The notes under the pieces were generated by a model. That model did not search any database and was not told the origin of the DNA. It saw only the letters and a list, made by a program, of their open reading frames with translations. From the NCBI GenBank assembly GCA_002403305.1, contig DHHM01000014.1, positions 28,092 to 92,091 of the forward strand: a stretch of 64,000 nucleotides of DNA. The letters run 5' to 3'. The stretch comes from Bacteroidales bacterium UBA4772 (GTDB lineage: Bacteria > Bacteroidota > Bacteroidia > Bacteroidales > VadinHA17). How positions within the stretch are numbered: the stretch's first letter is position 1; every line of letters starts with the position of its first letter. This document shows, one piece after another, positions 16,033-25,447 of this stretch. A program made the translations under genes and the position numbers.

Positions 16033-17369
16033 CCCTTCACCCTGAGCGCCTTCTCCAGTCGCTCTCTCTCAGCCTCAAATCCCGGCTTGCCCAGCAGGGC
16101 AAACATATTCTTCTTGTAGGATTCGACGCCCGGCTGGTCGAAGGGATTGACCCCGAGAAGATAACCGCTGATGGCGCAGGCCAGTTCAAAGAAATACATC
16201 AGCTGACCGAGACTCTGTTCATCTATCCGTGGCAGTCCTATTGTAATCACCGGCACTCCACCTTCGATGTGGGCTATGCGGGTTCCGTCCTCAGCCTTGT
16301 GATTTACCTCTGTGAGGGTTTTACCCGCAATAAAACCAACACTGTCGGAACCGTCAGACGAGCTGGGCACCACCAGGTTGTGACGGGGTTTTTCGACATG
16401 GATCACTGTCTCGAAGAGCTTGCGCTCACCCTGCTGGATATACTGTCCCATGGAGTGCAGGTCAGTGGTAAAGTTTACCGAAGCCGGGAAGATACCCTTA
16501 CTCTCCTTGCCTTCACTCTCACCGTAAAGCTGCTTCCACCACTCTGCCAGGAAGACCAGCGACGGCTCATAACTGATAAGTATCTCGGTGGTATAGCCTT
16601 TTCTGTAGAGGCTGTTGCGTGACGCAGCATAGGCAATGGCTATGTTTGATCCGGTATCATTCCCCTCCCGTACCGAAAGGGCCATATCCATCATACCACG
16701 GGCAAAGGCGTCGATGTCGTACCCTGCCAGCGCCAGGGGAAGCAGGCCCACCGGTGTCAGGACTGAATACCTTCCGCCAACGTCATCAGGGATGACGAAG
16801 GTCTGGTAACCCTCGTCAACAGCCAGCTGATGCAGCGCCCCGCGCCGGGCATCAGTTATCGCCACAATGTGAGATCTCATACCCTTCTCTCCGGTCTTGT
16901 TCTTCAGATGGTCTCGCAAGATACGGAAGGCAATGGCAGGCTCTGTGGTGGTACCGCTCTTTGAGATGACCACAATGTTGTATAGTGTGGTATCAAGAAA
17001 CTGCAGCAGTGCCGCATGATAATCCTCACTCAGTGTCTGTCCGGCAAAGAGAACCCTGTGCTCCTCATGTCCGAAAGGATCTGTCAGCGCCTCTATCAGG
17101 GCCTTGGAACCGAGGTATGAACCTCCGATGCCGACAACGACGGTCACCGGTGCCTGGGCACGGAGACGTGCTGCACACGCCCTGATATCATCAGTTATTG
17201 ACAGGGTCTCGTCAGGAAGACGAAGCCACCCCGTAAACTCGCTTCCGGGGCCTGTGCCTTCACGAAGGATCCGCAGTTGTTCAACAGCACTTGTCTTAAG
17301 GTTATTAAGCTCATCGATGATTACAAATGAACCGATACCGTTAATGCTGAGAGAGATGTTGTTTTTCAT
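16029..17369 (-). CDS. pgi: Glucose-6-phosphate isomerase
   Basis: Interconverts glucose 6-phosphate and fructose 6-phosphate. The 446-residue protein is the short bacterial form. VVGIGGSYLGSKAL near residue 80, SKSGTTTEPA, GGRYSVLTPVGLLPLA and the C-terminal sugar-binding region with QPGVESYKKNMFALLG support the call. It is 3 bp downstream of gpsA on the same strand, probably one transcript linking glycolysis and glycerol-3-phosphate formation. Confidence 0.95.
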   Translation of the reverse strand: MKNNISLSINGIGSFVIIDELNNLKTSAVEQLRILREGTGPGSEFTGWLRLPDETLSITDDIRACAARLRAQAPVTVVVGIGGSYLGSKALIEALTDPFGHEEHRVLFAGQTLSEDYHAALLQFLDTTLYNIVVISKSGTTTEPAIAFRILRDHLKNKTGEKGMRSHIVAITDARRGALHQLAVDEGYQTFVIPDDVGGRYSVLTPVGLLPLALAGYDIDAFARGMMDMALSVREGNDTGSNIAIAYAASRNSLYRKGYTTEILISYEPSLVFLAEWWKQLYGESEGKESKGIFPASVNFTTDLHSMGQYIQQGERKLFETVIHVEKPRHNLVVPSSSDGSDSVGFIAGKTLTEVNHKAEDGTRIAHIEGGVPVITIGLPRIDEQSLGQLMYFFELACAISGYLLGVNPFDQPGVESYKKNMFALLGKPGFEAERERLEKALRVKG

Positions 17370-17372
17370 GTC

Positions 17373-18407
17373 CTATTTTAGTTTTTTTGACAGACTTTTA
17401 AGCTCCTGAACAGGGTTTGCATTAGTGTAAAGAACCCTGTAGACGGTTTCAGCTATGGGTATGTCTGCCTCTATTTTTTTATTGACCTCATGAATGCAGC
17501 TTGATGCAAAGTATCCTTCTGCCACCTGATTCATCTCCAGAAGTACGTTTCTCACAGCATAGCCTTTGCCGATCATAAATCCCAGATTCCTGTTCCGGCT
17601 GAACTGTGAATATCCTGTTACCAGCAGGTCTCCCAGGTACGGTGATTCGGTTATGTCACGCCGGAACGGCGATACCGCATCAACAAACCGGCTCATTTCG
17701 CCTGCGGCATTAGCCAGCAACACTGCAATGAAATTGTCGCCGTAGGCAAGTCCGCTCGCCATGCCAGCTGCAATGGCATAGATATTCTTCATTACTGCTG
17801 CGTATTCAATTCCTATGAAATCCTCCGAGACCAAAGTTCTTATCCACCTGTTGGAGAAGAAGGAAGCCACCACCGCAGCCCTTTCACTGTTCAGCGAAGC
17901 AAAAGTAAGATAGGTCAGCTTCTCTGATGATACCTCCTCGGCATGGCTTGGCCCCGTGATGATAACAATATGGTCATCAGGAACATTGTACCTCCTTATC
18001 AGATACTCACCGGTGACACAATTGTCGCCCGGAATGATCCCCTTTATACCCGAACAGACGGTTTTACCTCCCAGGTCATCCTCAGACATACCCTCCAGCG
18101 CAGCTTTCAGATAGGCGGCCGGAGTGACCAGAATTATGATATCTGATGATTCTGTAGCAGTACGGATGTTGTCCGTTGGATGGATCAACGTCAGATCAAA
18201 CTCAATTGCGGGAAGGTACCAGGGATTCCTGCCGTAGCGTCTGACATGACGGTATATTTCCGGCCTGTCAATATACCATGTAACAGACTGACCGTTGGAA
18301 GTAAGCACCATGGTCATCGCAGTTGCCCAGCTGCCTGAGCCAACGACGGTTATCCCCGTGCCGACTGATTTGACCATTGTCGGGTCCGTAAGGCCTTTAC
18401 CTGTCAT
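17373..18407 (-). CDS. gpsA: Glycerol-3-phosphate dehydrogenase [NAD(P)+]
   Basis: Reduces dihydroxyacetone phosphate to sn-glycerol 3-phosphate for phospholipid synthesis. The 344-residue protein has the Rossmann motif VVGSGSWATAM near residue 21, KNIYAIAAGMASGLAYGDN with the catalytic Lys, and AEGYFASSCIHE near the end. The N terminus has about 15 extra residues, so a start at the internal Met (MVKSVGTG) is possible. The gene lies directly upstream of pgi. Confidence 0.92.
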   Translation of the reverse strand: MTGKGLTDPTMVKSVGTGITVVGSGSWATAMTMVLTSNGQSVTWYIDRPEIYRHVRRYGRNPWYLPAIEFDLTLIHPTDNIRTATESSDIIILVTPAAYLKAALEGMSEDDLGGKTVCSGIKGIIPGDNCVTGEYLIRRYNVPDDHIVIITGPSHAEEVSSEKLTYLTFASLNSERAAVVASFFSNRWIRTLVSEDFIGIEYAAVMKNIYAIAAGMASGLAYGDNFIAVLLANAAGEMSRFVDAVSPFRRDITESPYLGDLLVTGYSQFSRNRNLGFMIGKGYAVRNVLLEMNQVAEGYFASSCIHEVNKKIEADIPIAETVYRVLYTNANPVQELKSLSKKLK

Positions 18408-18663
18408 TTATGTGATTTTGCGTCAAAGATATAAAATGGCCCGGCAGTAGACAATAGGTCCCGGTTCTGATGAATCAGATTGAGTTCCCGCGTCTTGATC
18501 AGCGGAACGTGACAGGAGAGAGCAGTGCAGGGGTGGCCGGCATGATGGTACGACTGCATGGCAGCTGGCTCAGCATGAGCGAAAACAAGGGTCCTCAGCC
18601 CGTGGCTGAAAACCCGTAGCTGAGGACTACACTATTGCCTACTGCTGACTGCGGACTGATATA
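18408..18663. other. Intergenic region with hairpin and degraded heptamers
   Basis: This 256-bp gap has no ORF. GTCCTCAGC (18591-18599) and GCTGAGGAC (18619-18627) form a perfect 9-bp inverted repeat with a 19-base loop. Next come degraded copies of the GACTG word at 18637-18658. The hairpin has no T run. Confidence 0.6.
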
Positions 18664-20004
18664 CTACGCCAGTTTGTGCTTCTTCACAAACTCGTCAATC
18701 ACCTCCTCGAGGTTTGGGCTGCCTATCTCCTGCAGGTCATACCATACCCTGGTGTTGGGGCGCTTTATATTGATAATACGGTTAAGATCAATGGGAGTAC
18801 CGATAACAACTCCGTCACAGTCGGTGTTATTGATGGTGGTCTCAAGGTCCTTCAGCTGCTCGGCACCGTAACCCATGGCCGGCAGAAGGGTACCTATCTC
18901 CGGGTATTTTTCAAAGGTCTCGGTCAGCTTGCCAACGGTGAAGGGTCTCGGATCAACCAGCTCGGCAGCACCGAATTTGTGAGCTGCTACCACGCCTGCA
19001 CCGATCTTCATCTCTCCGTGGGTGAGTGTCGGGCCGTCTTCAACAACGAGCACCCTCTTACCCCTGATCACCGACGGGTCATCAACCCTGATGGGTGAGG
19101 CGCCGTCAACCACAATTGCCCCGGGTGCTACCTTTGCAATACTCTCGCGGACAGTCTGTATATCTTCCGGACCGGCACTGTCCATCTTGTTTATGACCAC
19201 CACGTCGGCCATGCGAAGCGTCACCTCGCCGGGATAGTATGTCAGCTCGTGACCTGCACGGTGAGGATCGGTTACTGTGATCATCAGGTCAGGATTATAG
19301 AAGGGGAAGTCGTTGTTACCGCCGTCCCACAGCACCACATCACAACCTGCCGGATCATTCTCGGCTGCACGCAGTATGGCTTCATAGTCGACACCGGCAT
19401 AGATGACATTGCCCCTGATGACATGAGGTTCATACTCCTCCATCTCTTCAACCGTGCACTTGTGCCTGGCAAGGTCCGAGACGGCAGCAAAACGCTGTAC
19501 CTTCTGTTCAACCAGGTTGCCGTAGGGCATAGGATGACGCACGGCAACTACCTTCAGTCCTTTTGCCATAAGCAGCTCAACAACCCTGCGTGATGTCTGG
19601 CTCTTGCCGCAGCCTGTGCGAACAGCTCCGACAGCGATCACCGGCTTAGTGCTCCTGACCATGGTTTCCTTCCATCCCAGCAGTATGAAGTTGGCTCCCG
19701 CCTCATTAACAATGGCACTGGTAGCCATCACCTTATGATAGGTCACATCACTGTAGGAAAAGACACAGTCATCAACCTTCATCTTGCTGATAAGCTGAGG
19801 TAGTTCACTCTCGGAATGGATTGGGATACCGTCGGGATACAGTTTTCCGGCCAGCTCGGCAGGGTATTTTCTGCCGTCAATATCAGGTATCTGTGCTGCA
19901 GTGAAGGCAACGACATTGTACAGCTCATTGTCGCGGAAATAAGTGTTGAAATTGTGGAAATCCCTTCCCGCTGCTCCAATTATGATCACATTCCTTTTTA
20001 ACAT
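18664..20004 (-). CDS. Cyclic 2,3-diphosphoglycerate synthetase-like GTPase
   Basis: A 446-residue P-loop NTPase related to archaeal cyclic 2,3-diphosphoglycerate synthetase (cPGS), which cyclises 2,3-DPG with ATP to make a thermoprotectant. An N-terminal Rossmann-like part (VIIIGAAGRDFHNFN) precedes the P-loop GAVRTGCGKSQTSRR (126-140), then DGGNNDFPFY, a TDPHRAGHE block and NKMDSA. Bacterial homologues are mostly unproven, so the reaction here is inference. Its start has a full AAGGAGG Shine-Dalgarno 5 bases upstream, rare for this lineage, and an AT-rich leader. Confidence 0.75.
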   Translation of the reverse strand: MLKRNVIIIGAAGRDFHNFNTYFRDNELYNVVAFTAAQIPDIDGRKYPAELAGKLYPDGIPIHSESELPQLISKMKVDDCVFSYSDVTYHKVMATSAIVNEAGANFILLGWKETMVRSTKPVIAVGAVRTGCGKSQTSRRVVELLMAKGLKVVAVRHPMPYGNLVEQKVQRFAAVSDLARHKCTVEEMEEYEPHVIRGNVIYAGVDYEAILRAAENDPAGCDVVLWDGGNNDFPFYNPDLMITVTDPHRAGHELTYYPGEVTLRMADVVVINKMDSAGPEDIQTVRESIAKVAPGAIVVDGASPIRVDDPSVIRGKRVLVVEDGPTLTHGEMKIGAGVVAAHKFGAAELVDPRPFTVGKLTETFEKYPEIGTLLPAMGYGAEQLKDLETTINNTDCDGVVIGTPIDLNRIINIKRPNTRVWYDLQEIGSPNLEEVIDEFVKKHKLA

Positions 20005-20008
20005 ATAA

Positions 20009-20016
20009 CCTCCTTA
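20009..20016 (-). promoter_or_regulatory. Canonical Shine-Dalgarno of the cPGS-like gene
   Basis: Minus-strand TAAGGAGG stands a few bases before the ATG at 20004. It is close to a perfect anti-SD complement, while the starts of tatC, clpP, acpH and the S41 gene have none. Confidence 0.8.
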
Positions 20017-20070
20017 TTTAATATTGATTATTTTTAAATAATATCTTCTTTTTAAGCCATCAGTATCCGG

Positions 20071-20078
20071 CAAATTTA
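20071..20078 (-). promoter_or_regulatory. -7 promoter box for the cPGS-like gene
   Basis: Minus-strand TAAATTTG matches TAnnTTTG about 67 bp before the ATG, giving a leader of roughly 60 bases that is very AT-rich. Confidence 0.45.
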
Positions 20079-20252
20079 TAATTTGTAACTGAATTTCCAG
20101 GTGATTAAAGTCAGTTTATTTCTTTCTTCTAGCTGCTCATAATATTTTGAAAATATGTAAGTTAATAATTCAGAGGATATTGTTGAATAATATGCAGGTT
20201 AATATTTTAAACCTCAGATTATTGGCAGAATCTTTGCAGTAATGCTTTATGG

Positions 20253-20864
20253 ATGAATGTCCTTGCCCACATATATCTCTCTGGCGACTCGGATGATATT
20301 ATCATTGGGAATTACATCGGCGATTACGTAAAGGGGCGTGACTATCTTAAATATCCCGAGGGCATCCGGAAGGGCATAATCATTCACCGGCACATCGATG
20401 CCTTCACCGACAGGCATCCGGTCGTCCACCGCAGCAAGCTTCCCTTCACCGGAAGGTACAGGAAATATGCCGGGGTGATAACTGACATCCTGTACGATCA
20501 CTACCTGACCAAAGAGTGGGATCTTTTTTCGCGGCGTCCGCTGGAGAGTGTTACCTATAACTTCTACAGGGCCATGGTCAACAACTTCGAGATCCTTCCG
20601 GAGACGGTACAGGAGAAGATGCCCTTTTTCATCATCGACAACTGGCTTGAGACCTATCAGACCACCAGGGGTATCAGGAGGGTGTTGAAGACACTGAGTA
20701 GCATAACCTCGCTGCCCAAGGAGACACGCTGGGCGATGCGGGTATGGAAGAAGAACTACTATGCTATCGGTGAGGACTTTATGGAGTTTTTCCCGCAGCT
20801 TGTCAATTATGTTGAGACGGAGTTCGGCATAGTGCTCTCCCCCGGCATGCGCGTGCCTTTCTGA
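20253..20864 (+). CDS. acpH: Acyl carrier protein phosphodiesterase (AcpH)
   Basis: Removes 4'-phosphopantetheine from holo-ACP. The 203-residue HD-like protein has MNVLAHIYLSGDSDD at the start, GNYIGDYVKG, HRHIDAFTDRHP and ITDILYDHYLTKEW, the conserved metal-binding Asp/His blocks of the family. Length is normal. Its stop TGA abuts the convergent rodA stop, the two forming TGATCA. A near-consensus AATCTTTG 17 bp upstream may serve as -7 box. Confidence 0.85.
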   Translation: MNVLAHIYLSGDSDDIIIGNYIGDYVKGRDYLKYPEGIRKGIIIHRHIDAFTDRHPVVHRSKLPFTGRYRKYAGVITDILYDHYLTKEWDLFSRRPLESVTYNFYRAMVNNFEILPETVQEKMPFFIIDNWLETYQTTRGIRRVLKTLSSITSLPKETRWAMRVWKKNYYAIGEDFMEFFPQLVNYVETEFGIVLSPGMRVPF

Positions 20865-22280
20865 TCATCCGAGGTACTCGGTCCTGCCGGCATCAAGCCT
20901 GAGAAAGACAAATAGCAGTATGGTGAATCCCCACAGCGAGCTTCCGCCATAGCTGAAGAAGGGCAGGGGTATGCCTATCACCGGCATAACGCCAATGGTC
21001 ATCCCGATATTTATGAAAAAGTGTACAAGGAAAAGAGCGAGTACGCCGTAACCGTAGGTACGGACGAATGTCGTGCGCTGTCTCTCGGCCAGGATCAGCA
21101 GCCTGAGCAGCAGCCACACAAAGAGACCTGTCACCACCACCGACCCAATGAATCCCCACTCCTCTCCGACGGTGCAGAAGATGAAGTCAGTGCTCTGTTC
21201 CGGCACAAACTTGAACTTGGTCTGTGTGCCGTTGAGGTATCCCTTGCCGGAGAGCCCTCCTGAGCCTATCGAGATAAGTGACTGGTTGAGGTTGTAACCC
21301 TTCCCGAAGGGATCCTCCTCCATACCCAGCATGATGTTTATCCTGGTCTGCTGGTGAGGCTTCAGTATATGGTTAAAGGCATAGTCTACCGTGAAGAGAT
21401 AGAGTATTCCCCCAAGCAGAAATGCATAGATGATGGCAGGCATCTTCAGTTTAAGTCTGTAGAGGTACCAGAGATATGCTATTCCTGCCAGTACGACCGA
21501 AAGAACGATGATCCCGGAGGTCTCCAGTCCCAGCAGGTAATGTCCTGCCAGAAAGGCCACGCCGGCGACAGGCAGGAGTATGCCCAGGGCACGCAGGGTG
21601 AGGGACCAGCCTGAAAAAACCAGCATCATCAGGACCGCAAGCGCTATCAGCCCTGCAGCCACAGGCACGTTGCCCAGCATGAGTGTAAGCAGGAAGAGGG
21701 CTGCGGCAAGTATGGCCGAGATAAAGACATAGATGCTCATCCCCTCACGGTAGAGGACAATGAAAAAGGCAAAATAGGTGATAACCGAGCCCATGTCGGG
21801 CTGTATGGCTATCAGTATCATGGGAACCAATATTATGGCTGTGGCAGGTGCCATGACATCCCATCCCGACGACTGTCGCCGGCTGTTGAGGAATGAGGCC
21901 AGGGCCAGGCCGGTGGCAAATTTGGCGAATTCGGAGGGCTGGATGCTGAAGGATCCGATCTCAAACCATGCCCTGGCACCGTTTATCTCCTTACCGATTA
22001 CCAGGACCAGCAGTAGAAGGAAGATCATGATGCCGTAAAAGAACCATGCAAAGAAAAAATAGAGTTTGTTGTCGGTGACCATTATCAGCACTGCAAGCAC
22101 CAGTGCAGCGATAATAAACACCAACTGTTTCCCGTACCGCTGTGACAGGTCGAAGATGCTGGTATGCTGCTCATTATATACGGCAGCATATATGTTCAAC
22201 CATCCCATGACCATCATCACCAGCCACAGGATCACCGTGACCCAGTCGAGCCTCGCCAGTATGTTATTCCTCTTCTGCAT
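20865..22280 (-). CDS. rodA: Rod-shape SEDS glycosyltransferase RodA
   Basis: Peptidoglycan glycosyltransferase of the elongasome, paired with PBP2. The 471-residue polytopic protein has the SEDS family signature near the C terminus (GMTIGVMPVIGIPLPFFSYGG), FVPEQSTDFIFCTVGEEWG, and about 10 membrane helices. An extended run of hydrophobic segments in the middle (about 185-275) makes it longer than E. coli RodA, as in other Bacteroidota. It overlaps the mrdA 3' end by 17 bp. Confidence 0.93.
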   Translation of the reverse strand: MQKRNNILARLDWVTVILWLVMMVMGWLNIYAAVYNEQHTSIFDLSQRYGKQLVFIIAALVLAVLIMVTDNKLYFFFAWFFYGIMIFLLLLVLVIGKEINGARAWFEIGSFSIQPSEFAKFATGLALASFLNSRRQSSGWDVMAPATAIILVPMILIAIQPDMGSVITYFAFFIVLYREGMSIYVFISAILAAALFLLTLMLGNVPVAAGLIALAVLMMLVFSGWSLTLRALGILLPVAGVAFLAGHYLLGLETSGIIVLSVVLAGIAYLWYLYRLKLKMPAIIYAFLLGGILYLFTVDYAFNHILKPHQQTRINIMLGMEEDPFGKGYNLNQSLISIGSGGLSGKGYLNGTQTKFKFVPEQSTDFIFCTVGEEWGFIGSVVVTGLFVWLLLRLLILAERQRTTFVRTYGYGVLALFLVHFFINIGMTIGVMPVIGIPLPFFSYGGSSLWGFTILLFVFLRLDAGRTEYLG

Positions 22281-24099
22281 CCGGTGTTATCACAACTCTC
22301 AGTACGTAGTCCTCAAGGTACTTTCTCTTAATCCTGCCCGTAAGGTATTTCTCTATCATCAGGCTGGCTATCGGTGCCGCGAAGGTGGAGCCGAAGCCTG
22401 CATTCTCAACATATACGGCTATGGCTATCTGCGGGTCCTCTTTGGGAGCAAAGGCCACAAATATCGAATGGTCCTTGCCATGGGGGTTCTGTGCCGTGCC
22501 GGTCTTGCCACAGATAATTATGCTGTCAATCCTGGCGCCTCTTGCCGTTGAACCTTCCCCTCCATTGACAGCTCCCTCCATCCCCTCTATCACAGGTTCA
22601 AAGTTCTGGGGTGATATGCCCGTGGTATATCTCTGCGTGTAGAGGGGCGAGGGGGTGCCTTCTTCACCTATCTTTTTGATGACATGCGGAATATAGAATG
22701 ATCCCCTGTTGGCTATAACGGCGGCCATGTTTGCCATCTGCAGCGGTGTCGCCCCTATCTCCCCCTGCCCTATCGCCAGGGATATTACTGTAAGCGCCTT
22801 CCAACGGTCCTTGCCATAGTATCTGTCGTAATAGGAACTGGCAGGCACAAAACCCGGCAGCTCGTTGGGCAGGTCAATCCCCAGTTTGTTACCGAATCCG
22901 AAGGCCACCAGGTACTCTCTCCACCTGTCATACGCCTCCTGCACTGATTCGTACTCACTGTTTTCAAGTATGTTCCTGAAGGCATTGCAAAACCATGAAT
23001 TACATGACTGGGCTACGGCTTCGGGAAGGTTAAGGGGGGAGCGGTGAGCATGGCACCTCACGGTAATGGAACCGGCATGATAACCCATGTTGCAGCTGAA
23101 GCGGGAGGTCGGGTGTACCACCTCCTCCTGAAGCCCAATGAGGCCGTTCATGATCTTGAAGGTGGAGCCGGGAGGGTAAGAAGCCATCAGCGCCCTGTCA
23201 AACAGAGGCTTGACAGTATCAGCCTGCAGCCCGGCAAAGTTTGAGGAACGGACCCTGCCCACGAGCAGGGACGGATCATATGAGGGTGAAGAAACAAGCG
23301 AGAGTATCTCCCCCGTGGCCGGTTCTATAGCCACTATTGATCCGGTTTTGTTGAGCATCAGCTTCTCACCGTACTCCTGGAGGCCGATGTCAACGGTAGA
23401 CCACAGGTTTGTCCCGGGAACGGCCATGGTGTCATACCGCCCGTCAGAGTACGACCCTTTGATGTTATTGTGAACATCGACCAGAAAGATGTTTACTCCC
23501 TTTTCTCCCCGCAACTGCTCCTCGTATGATTTCTCAATGCCGCTGACGCCTATGTAGTCGCCAGACCTGTAATACCTGTCGCGGGCAATGAGTCTGTTGT
23601 CCACCTCGCCAACGTAACCCAGAAGGTGGGCGGCAACCGGTCGGGTATACTTTCTCAGTGTTCTGGCCTGCACGTAAAAACCCGGAAACCTGTAGAGTTC
23701 CTCCTGCAGCACCGCATAGGTCTCCGAGGAGATCATCTTCAGAAACACCGAAGGAGTTCGACGCGAATAAGCCTTCGCAACCCTCATCCGCTCCCTGAAG
23801 TCGTCCATGGTAATGCCCAGTATCTCATTGAACCGGGCCGTGTCAAACGCACTGGTCTGTACCGGTATGACAAGAAGATCATACGCCGCCTGGTTATAAA
23901 CCATCAGCTCCCCGTTACGGTCATAGATGAGGCCCCGGGCCGGATACTGCGTCACCGGCCTGAGTGCATTGTTGGCAGCAGAGACGCGGTATGTCTTGTC
24001 TACGATCTGAATGTAGAACAGCCGGACTGTTAAAATCAGGGCACTGGTCAGTATAAGACCAATGATGATATATTTCCTGCTGGCAAATCGGTCTTTCAT
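22264..24099 (-). CDS. mrdA: Penicillin-binding protein 2 (class B transpeptidase)
   Basis: Cross-links peptidoglycan during elongation with RodA. One N-terminal membrane helix (KYIIIGLILTSALILTVRLF), a PBP dimerisation domain, then the transpeptidase domain with STFK, SCN and KTGTAQ motifs. From ATG 24099 it has 611 residues. The frame is open to 24135, but that start would overlap mreD, and the 24099 ATG has a GAAGGA just upstream. Gene order mreD-mrdA-rodA is the standard elongasome operon. Confidence 0.93.
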   Translation of the reverse strand: MKDRFASRKYIIIGLILTSALILTVRLFYIQIVDKTYRVSAANNALRPVTQYPARGLIYDRNGELMVYNQAAYDLLVIPVQTSAFDTARFNEILGITMDDFRERMRVAKAYSRRTPSVFLKMISSETYAVLQEELYRFPGFYVQARTLRKYTRPVAAHLLGYVGEVDNRLIARDRYYRSGDYIGVSGIEKSYEEQLRGEKGVNIFLVDVHNNIKGSYSDGRYDTMAVPGTNLWSTVDIGLQEYGEKLMLNKTGSIVAIEPATGEILSLVSSPSYDPSLLVGRVRSSNFAGLQADTVKPLFDRALMASYPPGSTFKIMNGLIGLQEEVVHPTSRFSCNMGYHAGSITVRCHAHRSPLNLPEAVAQSCNSWFCNAFRNILENSEYESVQEAYDRWREYLVAFGFGNKLGIDLPNELPGFVPASSYYDRYYGKDRWKALTVISLAIGQGEIGATPLQMANMAAVIANRGSFYIPHVIKKIGEEGTPSPLYTQRYTTGISPQNFEPVIEGMEGAVNGGEGSTARGARIDSIIICGKTGTAQNPHGKDHSIFVAFAPKEDPQIAIAVYVENAGFGSTFAAPIASLMIEKYLTGRIKRKYLEDYVLRVVITPDAEEE

Positions 24100-24109
24100 G
24101 GCTGGTCCT

Positions 24110-24613
24110 TCATCTTCGCGGCCTGATAAAATCAAAAAGTATGATAAAGAAGGTGGTCACCACAGTGCTCAGCAGGACTCTCAGCAGGGTGTGGAAGAAG
24201 TTGCTGAAGGTGAAGAGCTCGACAAGGAAGAGTGAGAGATGATGCACAAAGACAACCGTCACCGTATAAAAGAAAAACCACCTCAGGCCGTTGCGGTACA
24301 GGGATGGCGACATGTCAGGGTCAGTGACCTCAGATGTAATATTGAGTGTCAGGATCCATGGCCTCACAAAGCCTGCCATCACCGTGGCAAAGGCATGAAC
24401 TCCCAGTGTGCCTGAAAAAAGATCTACCGCCAGTCCTGATAGAAATGCAAGTATAAGAAGAAACCATGAAGGAATGGAAAAAGGCAGTATCAGTATAAAC
24501 ATCACATAGATATAGGGGTTGACATACCCACTGAACTCTATGTTGTTGAATATGAGCAGCTGAAGCACCATCAGCAGAACAAAGGCGCCGGTATACCTGG
24601 AGAAGTTTTTCAT
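24110..24613 (-). CDS. mreD: Rod shape-determining protein MreD
   Basis: Small integral membrane protein of the elongasome, 167 residues with five to six hydrophobic helices. Sequence conservation is low, so the call rests on topology and on position between mreC and mrdA. Its ATG overlaps the mreC stop by 4 bp (ATGA), implying translational coupling. Confidence 0.85.
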   Translation of the reverse strand: MKNFSRYTGAFVLLMVLQLLIFNNIEFSGYVNPYIYVMFILILPFSIPSWFLLILAFLSGLAVDLFSGTLGVHAFATVMAGFVRPWILTLNITSEVTDPDMSPSLYRNGLRWFFFYTVTVVFVHHLSLFLVELFTFSNFFHTLLRVLLSTVVTTFFIILFDFIRPRR

Positions 24614-25434
24614 CGGGTGACCTCCACTTCCAGATTATGCCTTTCTTCACGGTTGAGGCTGCCTATCAGGAATACATTTGTAAGCCTCTTGAAATCGGTT
24701 GAGAGCATCACATTCAGGGAGAGGAAGTCACCGCCGCGCTCCTGCTCCCCGGTGAGCGTCCCAACCAGCAGTCCTGCCGGGAAAATTGCAGAATACCCAC
24801 TGGTGACGATGGTGTCGCCCTCTGTTATACGTACATGGTGAGGTATCTCTGACAGGGTGGCATACCTGTGGCTGATGCCGTCCCATGCCAGTGATCCGAA
24901 GTAGTCATTTCGCGCAATGCTGGCGCTCAGCCTGAAATCGGCATTGAGCAGTGACATAGCCACTGAGTATCGGGGAGAGACTCCCACCACAACGCCCACC
25001 ACTCCCGTGGATGATGCTACTCCCATACCGCGTGTGACTCCGTGCCGTGACCCCCTGTCAAGGGTTATGAAGTTTTTCTGCTTGTTTATGGAGTTGTTAA
25101 CCACTTTTGCTTCAAGGTAGGAATAACTTACTCCAATGAGGCTGTCATCAACGGTAAGGAAATGTTCCTGCATGCCGGCTCCCATCTGTTCCAGGCGACT
25201 TCGCAGCATTATGTTCTCCGCCACCAGCTCTTCATTGACATGTCTGAGCCTGAAGTAATTTGTGCCAGCGTTGATCCTCTTTGCGACGAAGCCTGAAACT
25301 GTGCGGGCGGCACCGTAAGCGACAGTCTGATGGTAGCTGTGTGAAGAGAAGATCAGCACCAGGGCCACTGCTTCCAGTATCAGGAACAGTATCAGGGTTC
25401 TAAACCTGAGCAGGAAGTTCAGCAGGCTTCTCAT
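24610..25434 (-). CDS. mreC: Rod shape-determining protein MreC
   Basis: Periplasmic scaffold that activates PBP2/RodA. The 274-residue protein has an N-terminal membrane helix (about 14-30), a coiled-coil stretch (HVNEELVAENIMLRSRLEQM) and the beta domain with VVNNSINKQKNFITLDRGS and the conserved GVVGVV block. It is 13 bp after mreB. Confidence 0.92.
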   Translation of the reverse strand: MRSLLNFLLRFRTLILFLILEAVALVLIFSSHSYHQTVAYGAARTVSGFVAKRINAGTNYFRLRHVNEELVAENIMLRSRLEQMGAGMQEHFLTVDDSLIGVSYSYLEAKVVNNSINKQKNFITLDRGSRHGVTRGMGVASSTGVVGVVVGVSPRYSVAMSLLNADFRLSASIARNDYFGSLAWDGISHRYATLSEIPHHVRITEGDTIVTSGYSAIFPAGLLVGTLTGEQERGGDFLSLNVMLSTDFKRLTNVFLIGSLNREERHNLEVEVTR

Positions 25435-25447
25435 TCATACAGAGGAT

